Of a stretch of DNA of 64,000 bases, positions 31,447-40,310 are shown piece after piece (position 1 is the stretch's first letter; the number at the start of each line of letters is the position of its first letter). Where the stretch lies: NCBI RefSeq assembly GCF_001701045.1, contig NZ_CP016757.1:2320219-2384218 (forward strand). The letters run 5' to 3'. The position numbers and the translations under genes are program-made. This DNA is from Cloacibacillus porcorum (GTDB taxonomy: Bacteria > Synergistota > Synergistia > Synergistales > Synergistaceae). The notes under the pieces were generated by a model, which saw only the letters and a program-made list of their open reading frames with translations, was not told the DNA's origin and ran no database searches.

Positions 31447-33243
31447 TCAGTCAAGGTATAATAATACCGTAGGAAATCCATTTCTGGTAGCCCTTATGTC
31501 AAAAAAAGGCTGCAATATATTTTTTAACTGCTGAAATCGTTTGGTACGTACCCATATTTCTTCGTTATTTTCTTCAGAAATCCAGTATTCTATCTCCGAC
31601 TCATCCAGCCGCGGGGTGATTTTTTCCGCCACGCCAGCGGGCGTCGTGATCTTTATCATCGGCATAAAGGGCGGCAGCTCCCATTCACGGCGCTCTTTGA
31701 GCTCGCGCTGCCAAAATACGCGCCAGCCGCGCCGCAGGGCGTCCTGCCACTCGCGCCCCGGCCTGCGGCTCTGGACGACGATCTTCCGCTCCCGCGAGCC
31801 GCCGCCGCGCCACATCGATTCCCAAAGCATCGCGTAGGCACGCGCCTTCGCGTCATACTCCTGCGAGCGCGCCTCGGCGTCGGCGTCTATCCAGCCGACG
31901 ACGGCGGGCGACAGTTCGTCGCAGAGCGAGAGTATGCGGCGGGTGCCGATTATCAGCGCGCCGCCGGGATATTCTTTCATAAGCTCTTCGGCCTTCGGCA
32001 TCTTTTCTTCCTGATTTTGTATGAGGAGTACGTTCTTATAAAGATGTTTCAGCGCCCCCTCCGCCCGCTCATATAGCGCCTCCAGGCCGGGGCGCACACC
32101 GGTGAGCAGCAGGCCGCCGCAGTTCGGACACTTTTCCGGGATCGGCTCCCGCTGCCCGCAGGCGGTGCAGCGAAGGGTATGGCGGCTCTCCTCCCAGCGC
32201 ATCGAGGAGCCGCAGCGTTTGCAGCGCAGGGTCTTGCCGCATTCTTCGCAGAGTATCTCCCCCGCGTAGCCCTTGCGGTCAAGGAGCCAGAGCGCCCATT
32301 TACCAGCGCGCCGCGCCTCGGCGGTCTCCCTGATGAGCGGTTCGCTGATCGGCAGCGTCTCGCGCAGCGCCTCAAATTCGGTGGCGAGCGCCTCTTTAAG
32401 GCTGACAAATATTATGCGTCCGTCGTTTTTCTCCTCGCCGCACAGCGGTTCGGCGCGCAGGAAACCCTTTGAGGAGGGCATCGCCCCTCCGAGCACGAAG
32501 CGCGCTCCCGCGAAGGTCGCGCGCATCCCCAGCAGGCTGCGCAGGTGGACGACAGGGTGGCTCTGCGAGCGCCAGCCTCCCTGGTTCTCCTCGTCCATCG
32601 CAATCACGGAGAGGCCCACGAGCGGCACAAAGGCCGCCCCCGGCGAGCCGACGATAAAGCGCCTTTCGCCAAGCCGCGCGCTCTTCCAGAGCTTCCACTG
32701 CGCGGGCGCTGAGACGGGCCAGAGGGCCCCCTCCTCACGCAGCCCCTTCGGAAGCGAATCCCAAAAGGCTTTGGCAAGTTTCACCTCAGGAAAGAGCACA
32801 AGCGAAGGGGCTTCGCCCTCTACGATCTCCCGATAGTATTCATAACGGCGCGAAAGGTCGGCGCAGTAGATATCGCCCGCGGAAAACTTTTTTTTCGCCT
32901 GCTCGGGCTCGGGCAGAGGTGGAAGGTTTTCGTCGGTAAAAAATTTCGAGGGAAGTACGGTCCGCATCGCGAAGCCGGTGCCGATGAACCATGTTTCGCC
33001 AAACCATTTAATAAGCCGCCAAAGCTCCCCCGGCAGGGGCAAAGCCTCGTCAATGACCTCCGTCACGGCCTTAAGCCGTTTGGGGTCGATGGCCTCCTCC
33101 GCGGCGCCGGTGAGGGTCATCGCCACCCGCCGGTCCCTGCCGAGCGGTACGGAGACACGAAGCCCCTCGGGGAGGGCCTCATCATGTCTATAGGTGAGGG
33201 GCGTCCACCAAGGGGCCGGAATCGCAGCCTGTATCAGGGCCAT
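31447..33243 (-). CDS. priA: PriA-like primosomal protein with degenerate helicase
   Basis: A 598-residue PriA homologue (replication restart). The N-terminal 3'-DNA-binding domain is present, and the zinc-binding block is intact (CEECGKTLRCKRC, then LRCTACG and CPNCG, near residues 333 to 380). In contrast no Walker A (GxGKT) can be found where family members have GSGKTE, and motif II reads AMDEENQGGW instead of DEEH. The protein is about 130 residues shorter than E. coli PriA. It probably loads the replisome without unwinding, as proposed for actinobacterial PriA. Coupled to coaBC by TAATG. Confidence 0.85.
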   Translation of the reverse strand: MALIQAAIPAPWWTPLTYRHDEALPEGLRVSVPLGRDRRVAMTLTGAAEEAIDPKRLKAVTEVIDEALPLPGELWRLIKWFGETWFIGTGFAMRTVLPSKFFTDENLPPLPEPEQAKKKFSAGDIYCADLSRRYEYYREIVEGEAPSLVLFPEVKLAKAFWDSLPKGLREEGALWPVSAPAQWKLWKSARLGERRFIVGSPGAAFVPLVGLSVIAMDEENQGGWRSQSHPVVHLRSLLGMRATFAGARFVLGGAMPSSKGFLRAEPLCGEEKNDGRIIFVSLKEALATEFEALRETLPISEPLIRETAEARRAGKWALWLLDRKGYAGEILCEECGKTLRCKRCGSSMRWEESRHTLRCTACGQREPIPEKCPNCGGLLLTGVRPGLEALYERAEGALKHLYKNVLLIQNQEEKMPKAEELMKEYPGGALIIGTRRILSLCDELSPAVVGWIDADAEARSQEYDAKARAYAMLWESMWRGGGSRERKIVVQSRRPGREWQDALRRGWRVFWQRELKERREWELPPFMPMIKITTPAGVAEKITPRLDESEIEYWISEENNEEIWVRTKRFQQLKNILQPFFDIRATRNGFPTVLLYLD

Positions 33244-34454
33244 TATCGTTTTGCGGTAAGCGCGGCGACTGCGTCAAGCAGACGGTCGGCCGCCTCCTCC
33301 TTCGTACCGGAGAAGCGCGCGGGCTCCGCGCCGCGTTCCAGTATCGTTATCACATTTGTGTCCACCGCGAAGCCCGCGCCCTGCGCGAGAACGTCGTTGG
33401 AGACGATGATGTCGAGGTTCTTCTCCGCCATCTTCCGCTGCGCGTTTTCGAGCACGTTCTGGGTCTCCGCGGCAAAACCGACAAGCACCTGTCCCGGCCG
33501 TTTCCGTCTGCCGAGGGCGGCGGCGATGTCCCGGTTCTGCACCAGTTCAAGGGTAAACTCCTGCGCGCCGCCGCGTTTTATCTTCTGTTCGGCGCGGTTG
33601 GCGGCCTTGTAATCGCCGACGGCGGCGGCCTTCACGATGACGTCGGCCTCCTCGGAGGCTTTCATGCAGGCCTCGTACATATCGTCGGCGCTGACTGTCT
33701 CCACTACCTTTATCCCCGCAGGACGCGTAAGCGTGGAGGGGCCCGTTATCAGGGTGACCTCCGCGCCGCGCTGCCAGGCGGCGCGGGCCACCGCGTAGCC
33801 CATTTTGCCGCTGCTGGGGTTGCTTATGTAGCGCACGGGGTCTATATACTCGTGCGTCGGCCCCGCGGTCACCACCACGCGGAGACCGGCGAGATCTTTT
33901 TTCGCACAGAGCATCATCTTTACGTAGTCGTCTATCACCGCGGCGGAGGGGAGACGTCCCTTACCCTCGTAGCCGCAGGCGAGCATCCCGCTGTCAGGGT
34001 CCACTACGACCGCGCCCCGCGCCTCCAGAGTCTTCATGTGCCTCTGCGCCGCCTCGTTGGCAAGCATCTTGCAGTTCATCGCGGGAAAGAGCAGCAGCGG
34101 TTTCTGGTTAGCCAGCAGCGCAGCGCCAAGCAGCGTCTCGCTGTCGCCCTCCGCCGCCATCCGCAGGACATTGCCGGTGCAGGGCGCGATGACAAATAAA
34201 TCGGCCCAGTCGGTGAGCGAGATGTGCGGTATCCGCCACCCATATTCAGGCGAGAGGAAGTCGCACTCACGCCAGACGCGGCGCTTGCTGAGCGTCGAGA
34301 GCACCATCGGGCTGACAAAGGCCTCGGCGGACTCCGTCAGGATGGTCTCCACCTCAAAGCCCATCTTGACCCAGCCGTGGAGCAGGTCTGGCGTCTTGTA
34401 GGCGGCGATGCCCCCGCTTATGCCAAAGAGTATTTTTTTATGCCGCAGGCACAT
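33243..34454 (-). CDS. coaBC: Bifunctional CoaBC (phosphopantothenoylcysteine decarboxylase/synthetase)
   Basis: A 403-residue coenzyme A biosynthesis enzyme. The CoaC half (residues 1 to about 180) has LFGISGGIAAYK, a flavin domain, and PAMNCKMLANEA (the PxMNxxM motif). The CoaB half has GPTHEYIDPVRYISNPSSG and KAAAVGDYK. It converts phosphopantothenate to phosphopantetheine using CTP and cysteine. The ATG overlaps the end of rpoZ by 17 nt. Confidence 0.96.
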   Translation of the reverse strand: MCLRHKKILFGISGGIAAYKTPDLLHGWVKMGFEVETILTESAEAFVSPMVLSTLSKRRVWRECDFLSPEYGWRIPHISLTDWADLFVIAPCTGNVLRMAAEGDSETLLGAALLANQKPLLLFPAMNCKMLANEAAQRHMKTLEARGAVVVDPDSGMLACGYEGKGRLPSAAVIDDYVKMMLCAKKDLAGLRVVVTAGPTHEYIDPVRYISNPSSGKMGYAVARAAWQRGAEVTLITGPSTLTRPAGIKVVETVSADDMYEACMKASEEADVIVKAAAVGDYKAANRAEQKIKRGGAQEFTLELVQNRDIAAALGRRKRPGQVLVGFAAETQNVLENAQRKMAEKNLDIIVSNDVLAQGAGFAVDTNVITILERGAEPARFSGTKEEAADRLLDAVAALTAKR

Positions 34455-34662
34455 TTTCCGTCTTGGGGAGCGGATCGATTATCTTGTAGGATATCTTTCC
34501 ATCCGTCACATCGCTCACGGCCTTTGAGATATACTTCTCATCGCCGCCGAGATCCTTGCGCTCGCTGAGCTGGCGCGCGCGCGCCGCGATGACGAGGGTG
34601 AGGATATATTTGTTGGGGATATCCCTTTCACGGTAAATTTTCTCAAGATCCATATAAATCAT
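34438..34662 (-). CDS. rpoZ: RNA polymerase omega subunit
   Basis: A 74-residue omega subunit: IPNKYILTLVIAARARQL followed by KYISKAVSDVTDGKI, matching the family core that wraps the beta-prime C-terminus. GGAGG lies seven bases before the ATG inside the end of gmk, and the start overlaps the gmk stop by 4 nt. The gmk-rpoZ-coaBC order is conserved widely. Confidence 0.93.
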   Translation of the reverse strand: MIYMDLEKIYRERDIPNKYILTLVIAARARQLSERKDLGGDEKYISKAVSDVTDGKISYKIIDPLPKTENVPAA

Positions 34663-35228
34663 TTAAGTTCCTCCCTATGCTTTTTGACAATTTTTATAAA
34701 TTCTGCCACTGCGTCTTCCACAATGTCGTTTACAATCACATAATCATATTCTTCGGCGTGCAGGAGCTCCTCTTTCGCGTTCTTGATGCGCAGCTCCTGT
34801 TCCTCGCGGCACTCGCTGCCGCGTTTTTTAAGACGGCGGACAAGCTCGTCGAGCGAGGGCGGCTTCACGAAGACCGTCACCGCCTCCGGTATCTTTTTTT
34901 TCACGATAAAGGCTCCCTGGACGTCTATCTCAAGAACTATGTCCGTTCCTGAGGCCAGAGCTTCCTCCACGATGTCTCTGCGGGTGCCGTAAAGGTGTCC
35001 ATGAACATTCGCGTATTCAAGAAAATCACCGGCCGCTATCCGGCGGAGAAACTCCTCCTCGGAGAGAAAATAGTAGGTCTTTCCCTCGACGTCGAGGCCG
35101 GGGCGCGGAGCTCTCGTGGTGCATGAGACGGAATAGCTGATATTGGGGAGTTTTTTCAGCGCCTGCTGCAGCACCGTCCCCTTCCCCACGCCCGCGGGGC
35201 CGGAAAAGATATAGAGAGTGCCCCTCAT
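34659..35228 (-). CDS. gmk: Guanylate kinase
   Basis: A 189-residue kinase with P-loop [11 protein letters not shown] at residues 9 to 19, the GMP-binding [12 protein letters not shown] segment and EIDVQGAF. It phosphorylates GMP and dGMP with ATP. The P-loop ends GKGT, as in canonical members. Normal length. Overlaps the RemA-like gene by 4 nt. Confidence 0.97.
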   Translation of the reverse strand: MRGTLYIFSGPAGVGKGTVLQQALKKLPNISYSVSCTTRAPRPGLDVEGKTYYFLSEEEFLRRIAAGDFLEYANVHGHLYGTRRDIVEEALASGTDIVLEIDVQGAFIVKKKIPEAVTVFVKPPSLDELVRRLKKRGSECREEQELRIKNAKEELLHAEEYDYVIVNDIVEDAVAEFIKIVKKHREELK

Positions 35229-35479
35229 GGCCGTTCTCCCTCCCCCTCAAAGCGCGCCGTAATCGTCTCCGGCTGTATCGCGGAGAGGATCACATGCCTG
35301 CTGTCCATTATCAGTATCGCCCTCGTCTTGCGTCCCTGGGTCACATCAACCAGCAGCCCGGCCTCACGCGCCTCGTCCTTGAGGCGGCGTATCGGGGCGG
35401 AATCGGGGCTGATTATGGAGACCACCCGTTCCGCGACCACCATATTGCCGAATCCGACATGCACAAGTTTGTAAGGCAT
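35225..35479 (-). CDS. DUF370 / RemA-like regulator
   Basis: An 84-residue member of DUF370: [20 protein letters not shown] at the start and the conserved [19 protein letters not shown] near residues 50 to 68. In Bacillus RemA is a ring-forming DNA-binding activator of matrix and osmoprotection genes; here the gene sits between yicC and gmk, a placement conserved in Firmicutes and Synergistota. The start at 35479 follows the yicC stop by one base. The function in this organism is unknown. Confidence 0.9.
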   Translation of the reverse strand: MPYKLVHVGFGNMVVAERVVSIISPDSAPIRRLKDEAREAGLLVDVTQGRKTRAILIMDSRHVILSAIQPETITARFEGEGERP

Positions 35480-35480
35480 C

Positions 35481-36368
35481 TTATTCAAGGTTCTGTATCT
35501 GCTCGCGGATGCGCTCAAGGCAGGCCTTGGCGTCAACGGCGAGCCAGCGGATATCGGCGTCCGCCACCTTGGAGTCAAGGGTGTTTACCTCGCGGTTCAT
35601 CTCCTGGACGATAAAGTCGAGCTTGCGTCCCGTGCTCTCGCGGTCTTCGCCGGTGGAACGGAATTTCGCGGCGTGGCTCTTGAGCCTCGCCAGCTCCTCC
35701 GAAACGTCCCATTTATCGGTCAGCAGGACTATCTCCTGCATATAGCGCGACTCTTCGAGCTTCTCGCCCATCTTTTCTAGCGCCTCCGATACGCGCGCGC
35801 GCATCGCGGCAAAGGCGGCGTCGCGCGTCGGCAGCCAGCGTTCCTCGATCTCCGCCGCCAGACGTTCGAGCTCCGCGAGGTGAGAGAGCACCTCATCGCG
35901 CAGATGAGCCCCCTCCGTCTCGCGCATCTTCTGCCAGGAGGCGGCGGCGTTCGTCAGAAGCTCATCAAAGACCGCCTCGACGGACTGGGAATCCTCTTCG
36001 TCGTCAAAACGCGGAAGGTCCAGCACTCCGGGGAAAGAGGCCACCTGCTCGACATTCAGAGCGAGCGGCAGCGCAAGGCCGCGGCGCAGCTCCAGCAGCT
36101 CGCTGCAGTAAGAGAGCAGCACCTCGCGGTTTACGCGCCCGGTCTTAAAGCTCTGCGCCCAAAGCACCTCCAGGCGCATCTGCACCTTTCCGCGGCGGAA
36201 AAGCTTTCTCAATTTCTGATGGAACCACGGCTCCCAGCTCGCGAACTCGCGCGGCAGGCGCACCGATATCTCCTGATAACGGTGGTTCACGCTCGATATC
36301 TCCATGCTTAGCGTGCCCCATGATGTCTGCATCTGAGAACGGCTGAAGCCGGTCATGCTTACGTACAT
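35481..36368 (-). CDS. yicC: YicC family endoribonuclease
   Basis: A 295-residue YicC family protein. It begins [11 protein letters not shown], then [16 protein letters not shown], and ends with the conserved [15 protein letters not shown] and [10 protein letters not shown] blocks. Family members in E. coli and Bacillus (YloC) are metal-dependent endoribonucleases linked to RNA turnover. The ATG at 36368 has AGAAGG nine bases upstream. First gene of the yicC-remA-gmk-rpoZ-coaBC-priA run. Confidence 0.92.
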   Translation of the reverse strand: MYVSMTGFSRSQMQTSWGTLSMEISSVNHRYQEISVRLPREFASWEPWFHQKLRKLFRRGKVQMRLEVLWAQSFKTGRVNREVLLSYCSELLELRRGLALPLALNVEQVASFPGVLDLPRFDDEEDSQSVEAVFDELLTNAAASWQKMRETEGAHLRDEVLSHLAELERLAAEIEERWLPTRDAAFAAMRARVSEALEKMGEKLEESRYMQEIVLLTDKWDVSEELARLKSHAAKFRSTGEDRESTGRKLDFIVQEMNREVNTLDSKVADADIRWLAVDAKACLERIREQIQNLE

Positions 36369-36484
36369 GCAAATCACCCTTCTAAACAGTCTCGTGTATC
36401 TTCTTCGTGCAATCCGCCGCCGTGCCGGGAGGCGAAGGGCTGACGATTACCCCGCCGTTCAGGGCCGCGGATACGTCTATCCCT

Positions 36485-37642
36485 TTATAATATATCTTTT
36501 ATGCCATTTAAGGCAACTTCGCCGGCAAAACTTTTTTTGATTTCGCCAAGCAGTTCGTCAAAACCGCGGCCGTCGCGCGCACAGGTACATACCACGCGTT
36601 CGCCGCGCGCGCGGAGTTCCACGGCGATAAAGTCCGCCGCCTCTCCGCTCTTGTCTATCTTGTTGAGCACGATAATACGCGGAAGATGGTCGGCCTTCAA
36701 TTCACGCAGCGTCTCAAGGACTATCTCAAAGGTCTCCGTCGGCTCCTTGCCGGCGGAATCCAGCACGAGCAGCAGCAGGTCGGCGTTCGCCGCCTCCTCG
36801 AGCGTCGCGCGGAAGGCCGCCACCAGCTCCGGCGGCAGCTTGCGGATAAATCCGACGGTGTCGGAGAGTAAAAAGGCCCCCTCTCCGTCCCGGTAGCCGA
36901 TCTTCCTCACCACGGTGTCCAGCGTCGAAAACAGCTGGTCCTTAGCGACGATCCCGGCGTCCTTGGAGAGCGCCTGCAGAAGTGTGGACTTGCCGCTGTT
37001 CGTATAGCCCACCAGCGCCGCCACCGGCACTCCGTCGCGGCGGCGGCGTTCGCGCCGCTCTTCGCGGCGTCTGCGCACCTCGTCAAGACGCTGCTCGATG
37101 CTCTTCGAACGTCGGTCCAGCTTACGGCGGTGCCTCTCAAACTCCGTCTCGCCCGGGCCGCGCGTGCCGATGCCGCCGCCGGTACGCGACATCTGATGGC
37201 CCAGCCCCTTAAGGCTCGGAATCTCGTACCGGTACTGCGCAAGCTCGACCTGCAGCTTGGCCTCCGCCGTGTGGGCGCGGCTCTCAAAAATTTTCATTAT
37301 CACAAAGGCTCGGTCCCATACCTGCAGACCGGTGACCTTTTGCAGATTGCTCTTTTGCGTCGGCGACAGAAAATCGTCCACCACAAGGTGCGTTACCTCG
37401 TTGGGGAGAGCGTATTCCTTTATCTCAAGAGCCTTTCCCGCGCCTATGAAATGGGCCGGGTCCGGTATCCTCCTCTTCTGCACGATGCGGGCCGCCACCG
37501 GCACGCCGATATTTTCCAGCAGCATCACCAGCTCGTCCAGCGACTGCTCCGTATCGTCGGCGCTGCCGCAGTCTACGGCGGCGATGACCGCCTTCGGCGG
37601 CTTCAGAGAAAGGTCGATCGCGCTGCGCTTCTGCCTGCTCAA
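36485..37642 (-). CDS. hflX: GTPase HflX
   Basis: A 385-residue ribosome-splitting GTPase. The N-terminal HflX domain includes GAGKALEIKEYA, and the linker GGIGTRGPGETEFE is a family signature. G1 is GYTNSGKSTLL, G3 DTVGFI and G4 LNKIDKS. It rescues stalled 70S ribosomes. I placed the start at a TTG (37642) that overlaps the cmk stop (TTGA) and has AGGAG five bases upstream; the open frame runs further but inside cmk. Confidence 0.94.
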   Translation of the reverse strand: MSRQKRSAIDLSLKPPKAVIAAVDCGSADDTEQSLDELVMLLENIGVPVAARIVQKRRIPDPAHFIGAGKALEIKEYALPNEVTHLVVDDFLSPTQKSNLQKVTGLQVWDRAFVIMKIFESRAHTAEAKLQVELAQYRYEIPSLKGLGHQMSRTGGGIGTRGPGETEFERHRRKLDRRSKSIEQRLDEVRRRREERRERRRRDGVPVAALVGYTNSGKSTLLQALSKDAGIVAKDQLFSTLDTVVRKIGYRDGEGAFLLSDTVGFIRKLPPELVAAFRATLEEAANADLLLLVLDSAGKEPTETFEIVLETLRELKADHLPRIIVLNKIDKSGEAADFIAVELRARGERVVCTCARDGRGFDELLGEIKKSFAGEVALNGIKDIL

Positions 37643-38313
37643 CGGCGCTCCTGCTCCATAAACCGCGACGCAAGCGAGGATATGGCGTCGGTCACCTGCG
37701 CCGCGTCCATATAGGAGCTGTCGAGAATGATACATCCCGGCGCCGGACGCAGCGGCGCGATCTCCCGCGTCATATCGTAGTTGTCGCGTTCAACAACCTG
37801 TTTCAATATCTCGTCGTAGTCCGCGGCCTCGCCTCTGTCCAGACGTTCCTTATAACGGCGGCGCGCGCGCTCCTCGGCAGAGGCGGTGAGAAATATCTTA
37901 AGCTCCGCCTCGGGAAAAACGACCGTCCCCATATCGCGGCCGTCGGCGACGAGACCGTTTTTGGCCTGAGCGCGCTGCAGTTCGATCAAAGCGCCGCGCA
38001 CCTCGGGCCGCGCGGCGTAGGCCGAAACTATCCGGTCGATCTCCGGAGTGCGTATCGCCGCAGTCACGTCAGTGCCATCGGCCATCAGGCCGCCGGGGAT
38101 AAATTCCAGGCGGAAGGAGGCCAGAGCCTGTGATATCCGTTCGCCGTCCTCCGGCGCGATCCCCTCTCTGTCCAGCTTCCAGGCGATAGCCCGATAGAGT
38201 GCCCCCGTATCGAGGTAGGGCAGCCCTATCCTCTCCGCGACGGCGCGCGCCACCGTGCTCTTCCCCGCACCCGCGGGGCCGTCTATTGCCACAACGATAT
38301 TATTATTTTCCAT
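37639..38313 (-). CDS. cmk: Cytidylate kinase
   Basis: A 224-residue kinase. P-loop DGPAGAGKSTVARA lies at residues 10 to 23, followed by YLDTGALYRA and the CMP-binding DGRDMGTVVFP. It makes CDP and dCDP. GAGGAGA precedes the ATG at 38313; the longer open frame to 38430 lies inside pyrD and is not supported. It is 25 nt downstream of pyrD, linking it to pyrimidine synthesis. Confidence 0.95.
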   Translation of the reverse strand: MENNNIVVAIDGPAGAGKSTVARAVAERIGLPYLDTGALYRAIAWKLDREGIAPEDGERISQALASFRLEFIPGGLMADGTDVTAAIRTPEIDRIVSAYAARPEVRGALIELQRAQAKNGLVADGRDMGTVVFPEAELKIFLTASAEERARRRYKERLDRGEAADYDEILKQVVERDNYDMTREIAPLRPAPGCIILDSSYMDAAQVTDAISSLASRFMEQERR

Positions 38314-38338
38314 GATCTCCTCTTTACCTGACAAATAA

Positions 38339-39256
38339 CTATCCGAGCCTCGCGAAGCCGACAAGCTCCGCCAGCCGCTCCGCCTTATAGCGGGCGATAA
38401 GCTCCGGCAGACCGGCGCAGATCGCCTCACCGGCGCTGATATTGTTAAAGAAGGCGCTGCCTACCTCGACGGCGGAGGCTCCGGCGACGGTCATCCCCAT
38501 GCCGTCGGAGGCGGTCGTTACGCCGCCGCAGCCGACCACCGGTATGGAGACGGCTCCGGCCACCTGCCAGACCATACGCAGCGAGAGCGGGAACACCGCA
38601 GGTCCGGAAAGTCCGGCCACTACGCGGTCAAAGGCCGGTTTTCCCGTCGCCATGTCGACGGCCATGCCGAGCCAGGTGTTCGCGCAGACGATGGCGTCCG
38701 CGCCCTCGGACTCGATGACGCGCGCGACGGCCGCCGGGTCCGCGGCCTGCGGGGTCATCTTCACCCACAGGGGGCCGCGCCAAATCTTCCGCGCGGCGCG
38801 CACCGCCTCGGCGGCGGAGGCGCATTCCACGCCCCAGGCCATACCCTCGCCGTCGACGTTGGGGCAGGAGATATTCAGCTCCGCGGCGGCAATACCCTCC
38901 ATATCCTCCAGCACGCGCAGCGTCTCCTGCGTCTCCGCCGGACGCTCCATGACGACGTTGGCGATGACGGGACGGGGACAGCTCCTCACCAGCTCGCCGT
39001 AATGCTCCGCGAACTCCCGCACGCCGCAGTTTTGCAGGCCGATACTGTTGAGCAGGCCGGAGGGCGTCTCCCAGACGCGGACGCCGCGGTTACCGCGCCG
39101 CGGCTCAAGGCTGATCGCCTTCGTACAGAGCGCGCCGATTCCATTCAATTTAGGCTCACGCCAAAACTCCGGTGCGTATGGCCATACGCCCGATGCGGGA
39201 ATGACGGGGCTTTCAAGCCGCAGCGAGCCGATTCTTACCGATATATCAGTTGTCAT
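38339..39256 (-). CDS. pyrD: Dihydroorotate dehydrogenase catalytic subunit
   Basis: A 305-residue class 1 dihydroorotate dehydrogenase: VIPASGVWPY, ELNISCPNVDGEG (FMN site with catalytic Cys), LWVKMTPQAAD and a C-terminal FMN phosphate loop GCGGVTTASDG. Together with PyrK it forms the NAD-linked class 1B enzyme, oxidising dihydroorotate in pyrimidine synthesis. Overlaps pyrK by 11 nt; GAGGTGA precedes the ATG. Confidence 0.95.
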   Translation of the reverse strand: MTTDISVRIGSLRLESPVIPASGVWPYAPEFWREPKLNGIGALCTKAISLEPRRGNRGVRVWETPSGLLNSIGLQNCGVREFAEHYGELVRSCPRPVIANVVMERPAETQETLRVLEDMEGIAAAELNISCPNVDGEGMAWGVECASAAEAVRAARKIWRGPLWVKMTPQAADPAAVARVIESEGADAIVCANTWLGMAVDMATGKPAFDRVVAGLSGPAVFPLSLRMVWQVAGAVSIPVVGCGGVTTASDGMGMTVAGASAVEVGSAFFNNISAGEAICAGLPELIARYKAERLAELVGFARLG

Positions 39257-40034
39257 GGATATTCACCTCATCCGCCCTGAAAAGGGACTGATCGACGCAG
39301 ACCCGTTTGAGGCCGTTCGCCGTCTCGATCACACAGCCCATACAGCCCCCGTAACCGCAGGCCATACGCTTGTCCAGAAGATAATAGAGCCGCCGCGGAG
39401 TGTCCACATAATGGCAGCGCATCGCCTCGAGGAAGCCGCCGGGTCCGCAGCACCATGCCTGCACGCCCTCGCCCAGCGGGCGGGGCAAAACCTTGAACAT
39501 CGAATCTCCCTCGCCGAAAGAGCCGTCGTCGGCGAAAATCTTCGCGTCAGGGTGTATGGAAAGTATCTCCTCCGCATAACCCTCGTAACCCCTTCCGGGC
39601 ATACCGATATAGAGCGAACTGCGCTCCCTCCGCTCGCGTTTCTTCATCATCAGGGCCGCCGCGCCGACGCCGCCGCCCGCGAGAATCAGCTCGTCATCGG
39701 TATCGGGACAGGGTTTGCCTAGAAAACCGCGCACGCGCAGCTTCGCGCCGGCGGATACCCGGCTCATCATCTCCGTGCCGCGGCCGACCAGCACATAACA
39801 GAGGGAGATCTCTCCGCGCGCCGCGTCCGCGTCGGCCACCGCGAAGGGGCGTCCGAGCAGCGGGTCTGTCTCATGATTCGGGAAGACCATTATGCTGTGC
39901 CCCGCACGCACGCTCTCCGCGAGCGCCGGCGCCTCGAAGGTCATCCAGTAGAGCCGCTCGGCGAGTTTTTTATTCTTAACGACGGGGAGGATATAATCAT
40001 TTACCTCCTGCGCGTTACAGTTACAATTCGTCAT
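39246..40034 (-). CDS. pyrK: Dihydroorotate dehydrogenase electron transfer subunit
   Basis: A 262-residue ferredoxin-reductase-type subunit. FAD binding is near GRPFAVADAD, the NAD site near LILAGGGVGAAAL, and the [2Fe-2S] ligands in CGYGGCMGC plus a later VCVDQS Cys. It passes electrons from PyrD to NAD. The start at 40034 was preferred because GGGGA lies six bases before; in-frame ATGs a few codons upstream are possible. The other pyr genes are not in the window. Confidence 0.94.
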   Translation of the reverse strand: MTNCNCNAQEVNDYILPVVKNKKLAERLYWMTFEAPALAESVRAGHSIMVFPNHETDPLLGRPFAVADADAARGEISLCYVLVGRGTEMMSRVSAGAKLRVRGFLGKPCPDTDDELILAGGGVGAAALMMKKRERRERSSLYIGMPGRGYEGYAEEILSIHPDAKIFADDGSFGEGDSMFKVLPRPLGEGVQAWCCGPGGFLEAMRCHYVDTPRRLYYLLDKRMACGYGGCMGCVIETANGLKRVCVDQSLFRADEVNIHDN

Positions 40035-40310
40035 CCGCATTCCCCGCTTTCGCAATTTACCTTTTCCCTGCTAAAATATAGGCGTCCGTTTTAGGAGAGC
40101 GCCGGTCAGGCCGCAGCCGCCCGGCAGAACCAAAAACGTTCGTTCCGCCTGTTAGATGTGCCGGATATCGAACGGGCAGGCCCCAGCCGGGGCTCCGGCG
40201 TATTATACGCATATTGAAAGCCTGTCCGTGCCGCGTACGGCGCATATAATCAGCGGTTCTCCGGAGTATATTTTACCATTTAAGAGCTGATATATTGGGG
40301 GCGGTCAGAG

